Of a stretch of 64,000 nucleotides of DNA, positions 37,397 through 44,130 are shown in pieces. The translations under genes were made by a program, and so were the position numbers. The notes under the pieces were generated by a model. It ran no database searches, was not told the origin of the DNA, and was given only the letters and a program-made list of their open reading frames with translations. Each line of letters opens with the position of its first letter. The first letter of the stretch is position 1. The stretch comes from [Zimmermannella] faecalis ATCC 13722. GTDB taxonomy: Bacteria > Actinomycetota > Actinomycetes > Actinomycetales > Microbacteriaceae. The stretch spans positions 1 to 64,000 of the forward strand of contig NZ_KB907074.1 in NCBI RefSeq assembly GCF_000381765.1, in the 5' to 3' direction.

Positions 37397-39439
37397 ATGA
37401 TGGCTGAACGTGCGGTCACTCGTTCGCTCTCGACCCGCATCTGGGATCCCAAGTCTCAGTCGCATTACAAAGACTTCCATGCTGTCATCCAGCTTCACCG
37501 AGAGAGTAAAGCGACACTAGGTCACCTCCCATTTGCTGCTTTTGAAGCAGCCGGGGACAAGGGACAACTCGTTCTTGGTCTCATCGACGATGAAATCGCC
37601 GGGTACGTACTTTTCAGCACGCCTCGGCAGCATCTCATCCGGCTTGTTCACGTTTGCGTTGGCGACTCTGCGCGGCGGTCCGGTTTGGCGAGAGCAATGG
37701 TGAACAAAGTCATTGACTTGAATCCTGCTCGCACGATGATCACCGCACATTGCCGCGTGGACTATGGCCTCGATGATTTTTGGCGCTCGCTCGACATGGC
37801 GCCAACGGGACAGCGGCCCGGTCGCGCAAAGGCTGGGTCAACACTCACCATTTGGACGCGATCCATTGGCCAACTCGACTTATTTGAGAGCGCGCTGTAC
37901 GACTTGACAAAGCCGAAAGCTGTACTCGATTCCAACGTCATCATCGACCTCTACTCTTCTAGCACGTTCCAACGCCCTGAACGTGAAGAGTCACTCGGTC
38001 TTGAAGCGGATTGGCTCATCGGTGAAGTTGAGTTGACGATCTCCCCCGAAGTCGCCTCAGACATCGATCGATTACAACTAGAGAGCGAGCGCGACAGGGT
38101 TCGTGAGGCCTTGAATGGCCTTGTAACGCTCCGAAGAGAGGGAGGGATGCGCGGCCTCGCATCCGAACTCCTTCGAAGAATGCCGGAACGGCTCACGTCT
38201 GGCGACGCCAGCCTGGCTGATGACGTCAAGCATCTCGCCGACGCAATCCTTGCGGGAGCAGAGTTCTTCGTGACCCGTGACTCGAACCTTATTGCAGCCT
38301 GCGAGACATGGATCGAAGCCGAGTTCGGAACCGAGGTGCTGCGCCCCGTCGACCTCATTCAACGGCTGATGCCCCCAGCGCCACCGTTTAGATTCCGTTC
38401 CGAGCAACTGGAGGCTGTGGGCCTCCAGTGGGAGAAAGTCGCGTCGCTGTCATCGCGGCTCGAAGAAGCCTTCGTGGAGCGCACCTCTCGCGAGAAGGGT
38501 ACGGCTCTCCGTCGTCAGCTCCAGGCAATACTCGCCAAGCCGTCAGAGTTCGGGCTGCAGGTACTCGTCGACGAGAGATCTCGCCTGTGGGCGCTACTTG
38601 CAACTGAGCTACGTGACGCGACACTTCACGTTCCGATCCTGCGAGTCGGTAGTGGATCGCTTGGTGAAACCATCGCGTTCCAGCTGGTACGTCATCTCCG
38701 CTGGCGCGCGCTGGAGCAGGGTGCCGACAGCATCTCCATTACCGATCAAGCCCTCTCGCCGGTACTGAGGTCTGCCTTGCAGGCCGACGGTTTCACTGGG
38801 AAGGGGCCGAGCGTGAAGCTGTCCTGGCTGGCTCCACCTGATGCTGCCGCGCGAGCGATCACCGACACCGAGGTCAGCGAGTATGAGCGAATGAATTGGC
38901 CCCAGGTTCTCTTAGAACGCAACATTCCAGTCTATATCGTACCTATCCAGCCCAGGTACGCACGCGAACTCATCGGTTACAACGACACTCTGTTCAATAC
39001 CCGTGAGAAGCGAGCACTGGGCTTCGCACGGCACGTCGTCTACTTCGCCGCTCCGAAGGGAGTCCAAGAGGTGCCTTCGCGCGTTTTGTGGTACGTCAGC
39101 TGGGACCCGAAGGGGCATAAGGCTTCAGCTGTCCGTGCCGTGGTTGCACATTCCCGCGTCGTGGAGGCAACGACGCTTCCAGTAGAAGCAGCCATTGAGC
39201 AGTATCGAGCGATCGGAACACTACGGACCAGAGAGATCGAAGCACACGCAACGAACGGGAAAGTCGCGGTACTGCGGGTCGAGGATACACAGCTACTCGA
39301 AAGGCCCATTGATCGCGCGACATTCGATCGCATCCTGAAGAAGCACGACGTGACAACTTCCAAGATCACCGCCCGTCGAGCAACACCCGGTGTGTTCGAT
39401 GACGTCATGCGCATGCAACCGAGGTGGGCTGAGCGATGA
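37397..39439 (+). CDS. GNAT-PIN-GNAT-like-PUA-like multidomain protein
   Basis: 680 residues. Residues 1-155: a GNAT fold (FAAFEAAGDKGQLVLGLIDDE, then LVHVCVGDSARRSGLARAMV, the acetyl-CoA loop). Residues 170-310: a PIN ribonuclease domain with Asp 178 (LDSNVIIDLY), Glu 218, Asp 282 and Asp 295 (FVTRDSN), spaced as in active PIN enzymes. Residues 350-480: a second GNAT-like region without a clear acetyl-CoA loop. Residues 510-660: a PUA/ASCH-like beta domain (RVLWYVSWDPKGHKASAVRAV). No named family joins all four to my knowledge. Its four-base overlap with the ASCH gene suggests the two act together, perhaps as effector and sensor. Confidence 0.85.
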   Translation: MMAERAVTRSLSTRIWDPKSQSHYKDFHAVIQLHRESKATLGHLPFAAFEAAGDKGQLVLGLIDDEIAGYVLFSTPRQHLIRLVHVCVGDSARRSGLARAMVNKVIDLNPARTMITAHCRVDYGLDDFWRSLDMAPTGQRPGRAKAGSTLTIWTRSIGQLDLFESALYDLTKPKAVLDSNVIIDLYSSSTFQRPEREESLGLEADWLIGEVELTISPEVASDIDRLQLESERDRVREALNGLVTLRREGGMRGLASELLRRMPERLTSGDASLADDVKHLADAILAGAEFFVTRDSNLIAACETWIEAEFGTEVLRPVDLIQRLMPPAPPFRFRSEQLEAVGLQWEKVASLSSRLEEAFVERTSREKGTALRRQLQAILAKPSEFGLQVLVDERSRLWALLATELRDATLHVPILRVGSGSLGETIAFQLVRHLRWRALEQGADSISITDQALSPVLRSALQADGFTGKGPSVKLSWLAPPDAAARAITDTEVSEYERMNWPQVLLERNIPVYIVPIQPRYARELIGYNDTLFNTREKRALGFARHVVYFAAPKGVQEVPSRVLWYVSWDPKGHKASAVRAVVAHSRVVEATTLPVEAAIEQYRAIGTLRTREIEAHATNGKVAVLRVEDTQLLERPIDRATFDRILKKHDVTTSKITARRATPGVFDDVMRMQPRWAER

Positions 39440-39867
39440 CCCGAGCCTTACTGTTATCGATAAAGCCGCAGTACGCTCGGGCGATCCTAGAGGGACGCAA
39501 GACGATCGAAGTACGGCGCAGGTTCCCAAACATCGATCCGGGAACCACAGTGGTTCTGTATTCAAGTTCCCCTGAGAAAGCGGTCCTCGGCACCGTGCGT
39601 CTTCGGCGAACGATCAAGATCAGCCCTGGTTGCGTGTGGGCATTGCATGGATCGGACATTGGTATTGATGAGAGCGACCTCAACGCGTATCTCGCAGGTG
39701 CTGATGAGTCGACTCTCTTGGAAGTTGACTGCCCAGAGTCCTGGGAACAACCGGTGTCGCTCAACTCACTGAGGGCCGTCCTTGGAATCGAACCATCACA
39801 GAGCTTCCGCTACCTCGCCACTGAGCAGGTGGAGCAAGCGAAGCAGCTGAGCTTTTCAAGTACCTGA
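39436..39867 (+). CDS. ASCH domain protein
   Basis: 143 residues. ALLLSIKPQYARAILEGRKTIEVRRRFP is the characteristic ASCH opening (quoted here through SIKPQYA and GRKTIEVRR), followed by the beta-barrel strands (VVLYSSSPEKAVLGTVRL). ASCH domains are PUA-like folds thought to bind RNA or modified nucleotides. The ATG overlaps the stop of the GNAT-PIN gene (ATGA). It closes the operon. It may sense modified bases for the system; inference. Confidence 0.88.
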   Translation: MTRALLLSIKPQYARAILEGRKTIEVRRRFPNIDPGTTVVLYSSSPEKAVLGTVRLRRTIKISPGCVWALHGSDIGIDESDLNAYLAGADESTLLEVDCPESWEQPVSLNSLRAVLGIEPSQSFRYLATEQVEQAKQLSFSST

Positions 39868-40257
39868 ACTCAGGCCAGTAGATGTCCGGACAGCCAAGCG
39901 CTGACAGAAGACTTCCACCGCTGAGAATCCGAGTTCCACGCCTGCGTGTGCCCTGCATCGAAGGCTTCCAGCTGCACCAGGTCTTTTCTCCGTACCGAGA
40001 GTGCCGAAGAGACGCTAATCGGCATCGAGTCATATCCGAAATCGGCAACTCACTCTCCGCACTCAGCCATGCGCCTACACCGGCAACCCACCAGCGAGGC
40101 GGAGTCCTCGCGGAAACCCACCCAACTTGGACATCGCACATGGACTCGCATTGACCTTAGAGTTATCATAACGCTCTCACATAGGGGTATCTGCGAGGGC
40201 AATCCACTTTGGTCTAATGATGCAACCCACGATCCTTCGTGCGGTAATCTTATGGGC
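39868..40257. other. 390-base gap between the two island cassettes
   Basis: The frame of the next gene stays open upstream from 39946, but the codon pattern there is unlike a protein, so I take it as non-coding. It contains an imperfect palindrome around TTATCATAA (about 40163-40173) and the -10 box at 40245-40250. No terminator with a clear T-run follows the ASCH gene. Confidence 0.5.
40245..40250 (+). promoter_or_regulatory. -10 element of leaderless island gene
   Basis: TAATCT, exactly 7 bases before ATG 40258, the same layout as the chromosomal leaderless genes. It supports 40258 as the start. Confidence 0.5.
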
Positions 40258-41088
40258 ATGGATAAAGCGACCCGCCCACATACTGGGGCGAAAACCGCCC
40301 CACAGAGGCGGCCGCCACGGCGCGATCTCCTGATCCCGATGCTCGAAGGCACCAGACGTGCCTTCGTTCCGATCCGTCGAGGTTTCATTCAGAAACCTCG
40401 CGGAACGGAGGGGGGTCGCGGATCAAGTCTCGCACTTCTTGCACGGGACAGTTTCGCTCTGGACGCCTATCTCCTCCTCCATGCGCTGGCATCCAGCAGC
40501 GAGCCCTATGTTGCGGCCTACCCAGCGGCGACGTGGGTGCAGATTGTGCGACTTGATGAAGCAGCGACATTCGAGGCGGGGAAGTCTCGTTGGTCAAAGG
40601 TCGTCACCAAGCTCGTTTCGCTGCGTCTGCTCGAGCGCGAACGCAAGGGCAACGAGATGCAGTACAAGCTTCTTCACGAAGCGGGTACTGGCGAGGAATA
40701 CACTCGACCCAAGAAGGCTGGAGACGGGCACTGGTTGCGCCTGCCCTACTCCTACTGGATCGATGAGTACGACGCGTCGCTCAGTCACCCCGAGAAGTTG
40801 ATGCTACTGATCGCGCTCGACCAGCAGGATGACTTTCCCCTCCCTCTCAACCAGTCCGCCAACTGGTATGGGGTATCAGAATCTACGGCGCGTCGAGGGC
40901 TTCGTGGACTGGAAGCTCGCGGCTTGCTGAGCAAGATCAGCTCGTTCGTTCCTTCGCCTCGGTCGCCCAACGGTTGGGCAGAGGAGTTCCGTTACACCCT
41001 GCAAGGCCCGTTCTCGAAGAAAGCCATCGATGACGCCCAAGCAGCGAGCCGGAAGAAGGTTCGATTCACGGAAGCAGGTGCATCATGA
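40258..41088 (+). CDS. winged-helix protein paired with DUF3800 gene
   Basis: 276 residues from a leaderless ATG. Two possible winged helices are visible: WSKVVTKLVSLRLLERERKG in the first half and LNQSANWYGVSESTARRGLRGLEARGLL in the second. Between them, RLPYSYWIDEYDASLSHPEKLMLLIALDQQDDF resembles the N-terminal part of replication-initiator or regulator proteins of mobile elements (motif quoted by its ends RLPYSYW and ALDQQDDF). It overlaps the DUF3800 gene (ATGA), so the two are one unit. Regulator or DNA-binding partner are the likely roles. Confidence 0.8.
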   Translation: MDKATRPHTGAKTAPQRRPPRRDLLIPMLEGTRRAFVPIRRGFIQKPRGTEGGRGSSLALLARDSFALDAYLLLHALASSSEPYVAAYPAATWVQIVRLDEAATFEAGKSRWSKVVTKLVSLRLLERERKGNEMQYKLLHEAGTGEEYTRPKKAGDGHWLRLPYSYWIDEYDASLSHPEKLMLLIALDQQDDFPLPLNQSANWYGVSESTARRGLRGLEARGLLSKISSFVPSPRSPNGWAEEFRYTLQGPFSKKAIDDAQAASRKKVRFTEAGAS

Positions 41089-41612
41089 GCATCCTGTTCG
41101 TGGACGAATCGAAGGCCAAGGGCTACACGATGGTTGCGGCACTGGTCGTGCCCGGCGACGTGACCAGTCTGCGTCGCGACGTGCGATCGCTGGTGCTCCC
41201 AGGCCAGCGGCGGATCCACTTCACCAAGGAACAGCCCGAGCGTAAGCGGCTGATCCTCTCTCGACTCACCGCGTTCGGTGCTCAAGCGCAGGTGTTCCAC
41301 TGTGCGACGAAGAGCCAGATTCTTGGCCGTGAGGCCTGTTTGACAGGTATCGTCGCTCATGCTGCGGAGCACGCGCACACCAAGATCGTGATTGAGCGTG
41401 ACGAATCAATCGAGAAGGCTGATCGTCAGATTCTGTTCCGTGAAGTCAGGCGTCACGGGCTTGGCGACATACTTAGCTACGCTCTCGAAGTGCCGCATCA
41501 GGAGCCGCTGCTGTGGGTAGCCGACGCGATCGCGTGGAGCTACACCAAAGGCGGAGAATGGAAGAAACGCGCCGACCCGCTCATCGCGGGGATTACCAAG
41601 CTGTCGCCATGA
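41085..41612 (+). CDS. DUF3800 domain protein
   Basis: 175 residues. FVDESKAKGYTMVAALVVPG opens it and LLWVADAIAWSY closes it, the acidic blocks by which the DUF3800 family is known; the fold is predicted RNase H-like, with Asp 6 and Glu 7 and the late Asp as candidate metal ligands. It is shorter than many family members. DUF3800 genes recur in mobile elements and near defence genes. Its upstream partner overlaps it by four bases. Confidence 0.82.
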   Translation: MSILFVDESKAKGYTMVAALVVPGDVTSLRRDVRSLVLPGQRRIHFTKEQPERKRLILSRLTAFGAQAQVFHCATKSQILGREACLTGIVAHAAEHAHTKIVIERDESIEKADRQILFREVRRHGLGDILSYALEVPHQEPLLWVADAIAWSYTKGGEWKKRADPLIAGITKLSP

Positions 41613-42031
41613 AAGCGCGAAGCTCGGCTCACCGACCGTCCGGAAGGCTGCCGAGCTCACTTCACACCGCTACTGCAGTGCACAACATCATTCTAGCTCA
41701 GCGAGGTCGTGGAGGCCACCTCACCCTCGCGCTAACTTTCAACCGAGGCACCTCGAATTCCCCGGCGGAACGCTCCGGTTTGGGCGGCTCAATCAACCGA
41801 AGGTGCGTAAGGCCCAAGCGGCGCAGCTCGCTCAGTCGAGTCGGATGGCTCTCAGTTGTCCCAGCACGTGTCTCGCGCCGAACACACTGCAAGCCCAACT
41901 CAATCACTCCTGACGGACCGACGATGATCGGGTACACTCGGAGGAGGCGAAACGCCTACTTCCCAGTCCACACTAGGGAACCCAAGACAATCCAAGATTT
42001 TCGGAAAAACCCGCTCTGATCAGGGATTTTC
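41613..42031. other. right end of the island without genes
   Basis: 419 bases. No frame with a plausible product. A stretch near 41740-41770 (GAGGCACCTCGAATTCC) resembles, in reverse, the region near 29080 (GGAATTTGAGGTTCCGCC), which may be a remnant duplicated inside the element. GGAGGAGG at about 41940 has no credible ORF behind it. Confidence 0.5.
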
Positions 42032-42066
42032 CAAGGGGTCGCAGGTTCAAATCCTGTCAGCCCGAC
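42032..42066. repeat. attR: 35-bp direct repeat of the tRNA-Pro 3' end
   Basis: Identical over 35 bases to 27302-27336. It is preceded by island sequence, so there is no tRNA 5' half here. The bases after it are CCCGAC-ATAA, not CCCGAC-CAAA. Confidence 0.93.
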
Positions 42067-42109
42067 ATAATGCGAAACGCCCTGCCGAAGGCAGGGCGTT
42101 TCGCATTAT
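42067..42109. terminator. ancestral terminator of tRNA-Pro
   Basis: A perfect 20-bp stem (42067-42086 with 42090-42109) around GAA, directly after attR. Before integration it would have followed the tRNA. The T-run is poor, but the stem is very stable and AT pairs lie at its base. Confidence 0.7.
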
Positions 42110-42632
42110 TCGCGTTGCCAAGGCGGGGTCCCCGCTGCGCCGTAGGGGTCCCCGGCCGCCGCCCCGCCTCCCTCGCGAAGCCCGCCTCGTTTACCGGCGG
42201 CGGTTGGGGAGGCGCAGTGGGGCGCATCCCGACGCTTCGGGTTATCGGCAGAAACGTGTGGATGGCGTTGGGCGTGTCAGGGGCGACCGGCCCATCCGTG
42301 TCGTAGCCAGAGTCCTTCTGCAGCGTCGAGTCCGGTGTCGTAGAGCACTGGCCCTGGGGCGGGATCGGTGTACTCGGGTCGCTGTTGCTGTGGCGGGTGT
42401 ATGACGTTCTCGGTGATGAGCTCGTAGGCATGTTTGCAGAGCCCTTCACGCAGTCGAAAGCGACCGGGTCAACCGTGTTCGAGTCTGCGCGATGATTGGT
42501 GACGGGAGGCGGACTCCCGCACGATACGCAGTTCCTGGTCCTGCTGCGGGTCTCCTGTCCATCTTCTACGCCATGAATGAGATGCGGACTGCAGTGCGTA
42601 TCCGTTGCGGTGAGCCCAAGCGGCATACCGGG
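42110..42632. other. gene-poor stretch between attR and the IS element
   Basis: About 520 bases. A long minus-strand frame runs through it, but its composition is Pro/Thr/Ser-rich and shows no motif. The only piece that looks once-coding is at 42277-42469 (listed separately). The stretch reads like degraded chromosomal or mobile DNA. Confidence 0.45.
42277..42469 (-). pseudogene. possible 3' remnant of an unidentified gene
   Basis: Minus-strand frame of 64 residues bounded upstream by a stop. RLREGLCKHAYELITENV and a C-terminal YDTGLDAAEGLWLRHGWAGRP look protein-like, unlike the overlapping frames. No start codon fits and no family is recognised. It may be the tail of a gene broken when this region was rearranged. 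Confidence 0.3.
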
Positions 42633-42655
42633 GGCGTGAAGAACGAACTGGTGAC
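42633..42655. repeat. IS terminal inverted repeat, left
   Basis: 23 bases, perfect complement of 43888-43910. Contains TGAAGAACGAACTGGTGAC. Confidence 0.85.
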
Positions 42656-42664
42656 AGATTCGGT

Positions 42665-43540
42665 TTAGGCCGCGAGTGTGAGCGGCTCGGTTAGCTTCGC
42701 TTCGAACTCGATGGGCGTCAAGCCGCCGAGGGTGTCCTGGGCGCGCTGGCGGTGGTACTTCCGCTCGATCCAGACGACGATCGCGAGTCGCAGGTCCTGC
42801 CGTGTGTCCCAGCGCTGCTGGTTGAGCACGTTGGTTTGGAGGAGCGACCAGAAGCTCTCCATGGCGGCGTTGTCGCCCGCTGCGCCGACGCGGCCCATCG
42901 AACCGACCATGTCGTGACGGCGGAGCTCACGGGCCATCGCTCGGCTTCGAAACTGGCTACCTCTGTCGGCGTGCCGGATGCAGCCGGCGACGTCACCGCG
43001 GCGCGTGACGGCATTGCGGACGGTATCGACGGCGAGCTTCGCAGTCATTCGATCTGAGATCGAGTACCCGACGATTCGGTTGGAGAACACGTCTTTGATC
43101 GCGCAGCAGTACAGCTTGCCTTCGCTCGTCCAATGCTCCGTGATATCCGTGAGCCAGAGCCGGTTCGGCGCGTCGGCGCGGAACTGTCGCTGGACGTGGT
43201 CGTCGAACACGGGCGGGCCGGCCTTCTTGCCCTTCCCGCGACGACGGCGCTGCTCGGACGAGAGGATCCCCGCCTGCGAGCACAGCTTCCACGCCGTCCG
43301 TCTGCTCATCCGCCACCCCGCCCGGCGGGCTTCGTCGGCAAGGTATCGATAACCGAACGTCGGGTCGTCGTGGTGAGCGTCATGCAGCGCGTTGATCCGA
43401 TGCGCACGGAGCACGTCCGCATCCCGGACGGGATCGTTGCGCCACCGGTAGTAGGGCTGTCTCGCGAGCTTGAGAACCCGACACGACACCGACACGGGGA
43501 TCCCCGCCTCAGCGAGCTCAGATACGAGCGGGTACGTCAT
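42665..43540 (-). CDS. IS3-family transposase, OrfB
   Basis: 291 residues. An HTH_21-type segment precedes the rve integrase core with the DDE triad: Asp in WLTDITEHW, Asp in IRHADRGSQF, Glu in DNAAMESFWSLL. The start ATG lies in the orfA stop (AAAATGA); an A4 run makes a -1 frameshift onto a fused OrfAB possible as well as translational coupling. Confidence 0.93.
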   Translation of the reverse strand: MTYPLVSELAEAGIPVSVSCRVLKLARQPYYRWRNDPVRDADVLRAHRINALHDAHHDDPTFGYRYLADEARRAGWRMSRRTAWKLCSQAGILSSEQRRRRGKGKKAGPPVFDDHVQRQFRADAPNRLWLTDITEHWTSEGKLYCCAIKDVFSNRIVGYSISDRMTAKLAVDTVRNAVTRRGDVAGCIRHADRGSQFRSRAMARELRRHDMVGSMGRVGAAGDNAAMESFWSLLQTNVLNQQRWDTRQDLRLAIVVWIERKYHRQRAQDTLGGLTPIEFEAKLTEPLTLAA

Positions 43541-43842
43541 TTTGGGGAGCCACCGAGTTTCAGATTCGCCTGCGACAGATACGCCGCCGCCTGCCTGAGT
43601 ACCTCGTTCTCCTGCTCAAGGAGACGGATCCGCTTCTTCAACTCCCGAGCCTCAGCTGCGTCCGCCGCGGTCTGACCGGGACGGTTCCCGTCTTCGACAT
43701 CGGCCTGACGGAGCCAGTTCTGCAGGGTCGCTTCGCTGATACCGAAGTCGGTGGCGATCTGTTTGATGGTGACGCCGCTCTCGCGGCGACGAGCGACCGC
43801 GACGACGTCCTCGCGGAACTCTCTGGGATAGGGACCGGGCAT
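43537..43842 (-). CDS. IS3-family transposase, OrfA
   Basis: 101 residues from ATG 43842 (GGGGAGG upstream). HTH domain YPREFREDVVAVARRR with IKQIATDFGISEATLQNWL, then a leucine-zipper-like helix ELKKRIRLLEQENEVLRQAAAYL. Ends at CCAAAATGA where OrfB begins in the -1 frame. Confidence 0.93.
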   Translation of the reverse strand: MPGPYPREFREDVVAVARRRESGVTIKQIATDFGISEATLQNWLRQADVEDGNRPGQTAADAAEARELKKRIRLLEQENEVLRQAAAYLSQANLKLGGSPK

Positions 43843-43887
43843 GATGACATCCTCCCCGTCAGCGCCTCCCGGCACTAACGATCAGTT

Positions 43888-43910
43888 GTCACCAGTTCGT
43901 TCTTCACGCC
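43888..43910. repeat. IS terminal inverted repeat, right
   Basis: 23 bases, perfect complement of 42633-42655. Confidence 0.85.
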
Positions 43911-44090
43911 CTTGAGCTGCACCGGTTGTTTGGCACTCCGGACTACACCGCTCGAGTCGCGACCGCGGACACCGACGCCTACGAGTCATTCTTGACTGAC
44001 CAGGTACTTACGATCCCGGGAATTGCTCGCGTCTCGTCACGGTTCGCGATGAAGACCCTCAAGACGTTGCGGCCATCGGGAGGTGACTGA
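43911..44090 (+). pseudogene. truncated Lrp/AsnC family regulator (C-terminal fragment)
   Basis: An open frame directly after the IS right end encodes 59 residues with the pattern of an Lrp effector domain: LHRLFGTPDYTARVATAD, LTIPGIARVSSRFAMKTLK, then a stop at 44088. The N-terminal HTH and most of the RAM domain are absent. They are not found left of the IS either, so the gene was cut by the insertion together with a deletion or rearrangement. Confidence 0.75.
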
Positions 44091-44130
44091 GCCGGTGGGT
44101 AGGAGAGTGCGGGCCCAGGATCGTGCGAGG

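Larger units (their letters stand above)
42633..43910 (-). mobile_element. IS3-family insertion sequence
   Basis: About 1.27 kb, two overlapping transposase frames on the minus strand, with 23-bp perfect terminal inverted repeats. The conventional IS3 end TGAAGAACG starts at 42637. The flanking bases show no convincing 3-4 bp target duplication. It is a complete copy by every visible measure. Confidence 0.9.

Noticed and set aside
39946-40257. Upstream extension of the winged-helix gene to an ATG at 39946
   Set aside because: Codon use and composition of the extension are not protein-like, and a leaderless -10 box supports the start at 40258.
42057-42626. A 189-codon minus-strand gene next to attR
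   Set aside because: It runs through the att repeat and the tRNA terminator hairpin; composition is Pro/Thr/Ser-rich with no motif.
42634-43909. Target-site duplication of the IS3 element
   Set aside because: The bases next to the ends (GCG and CGC) are complementary, not direct repeats, and belong to the inverted repeats.
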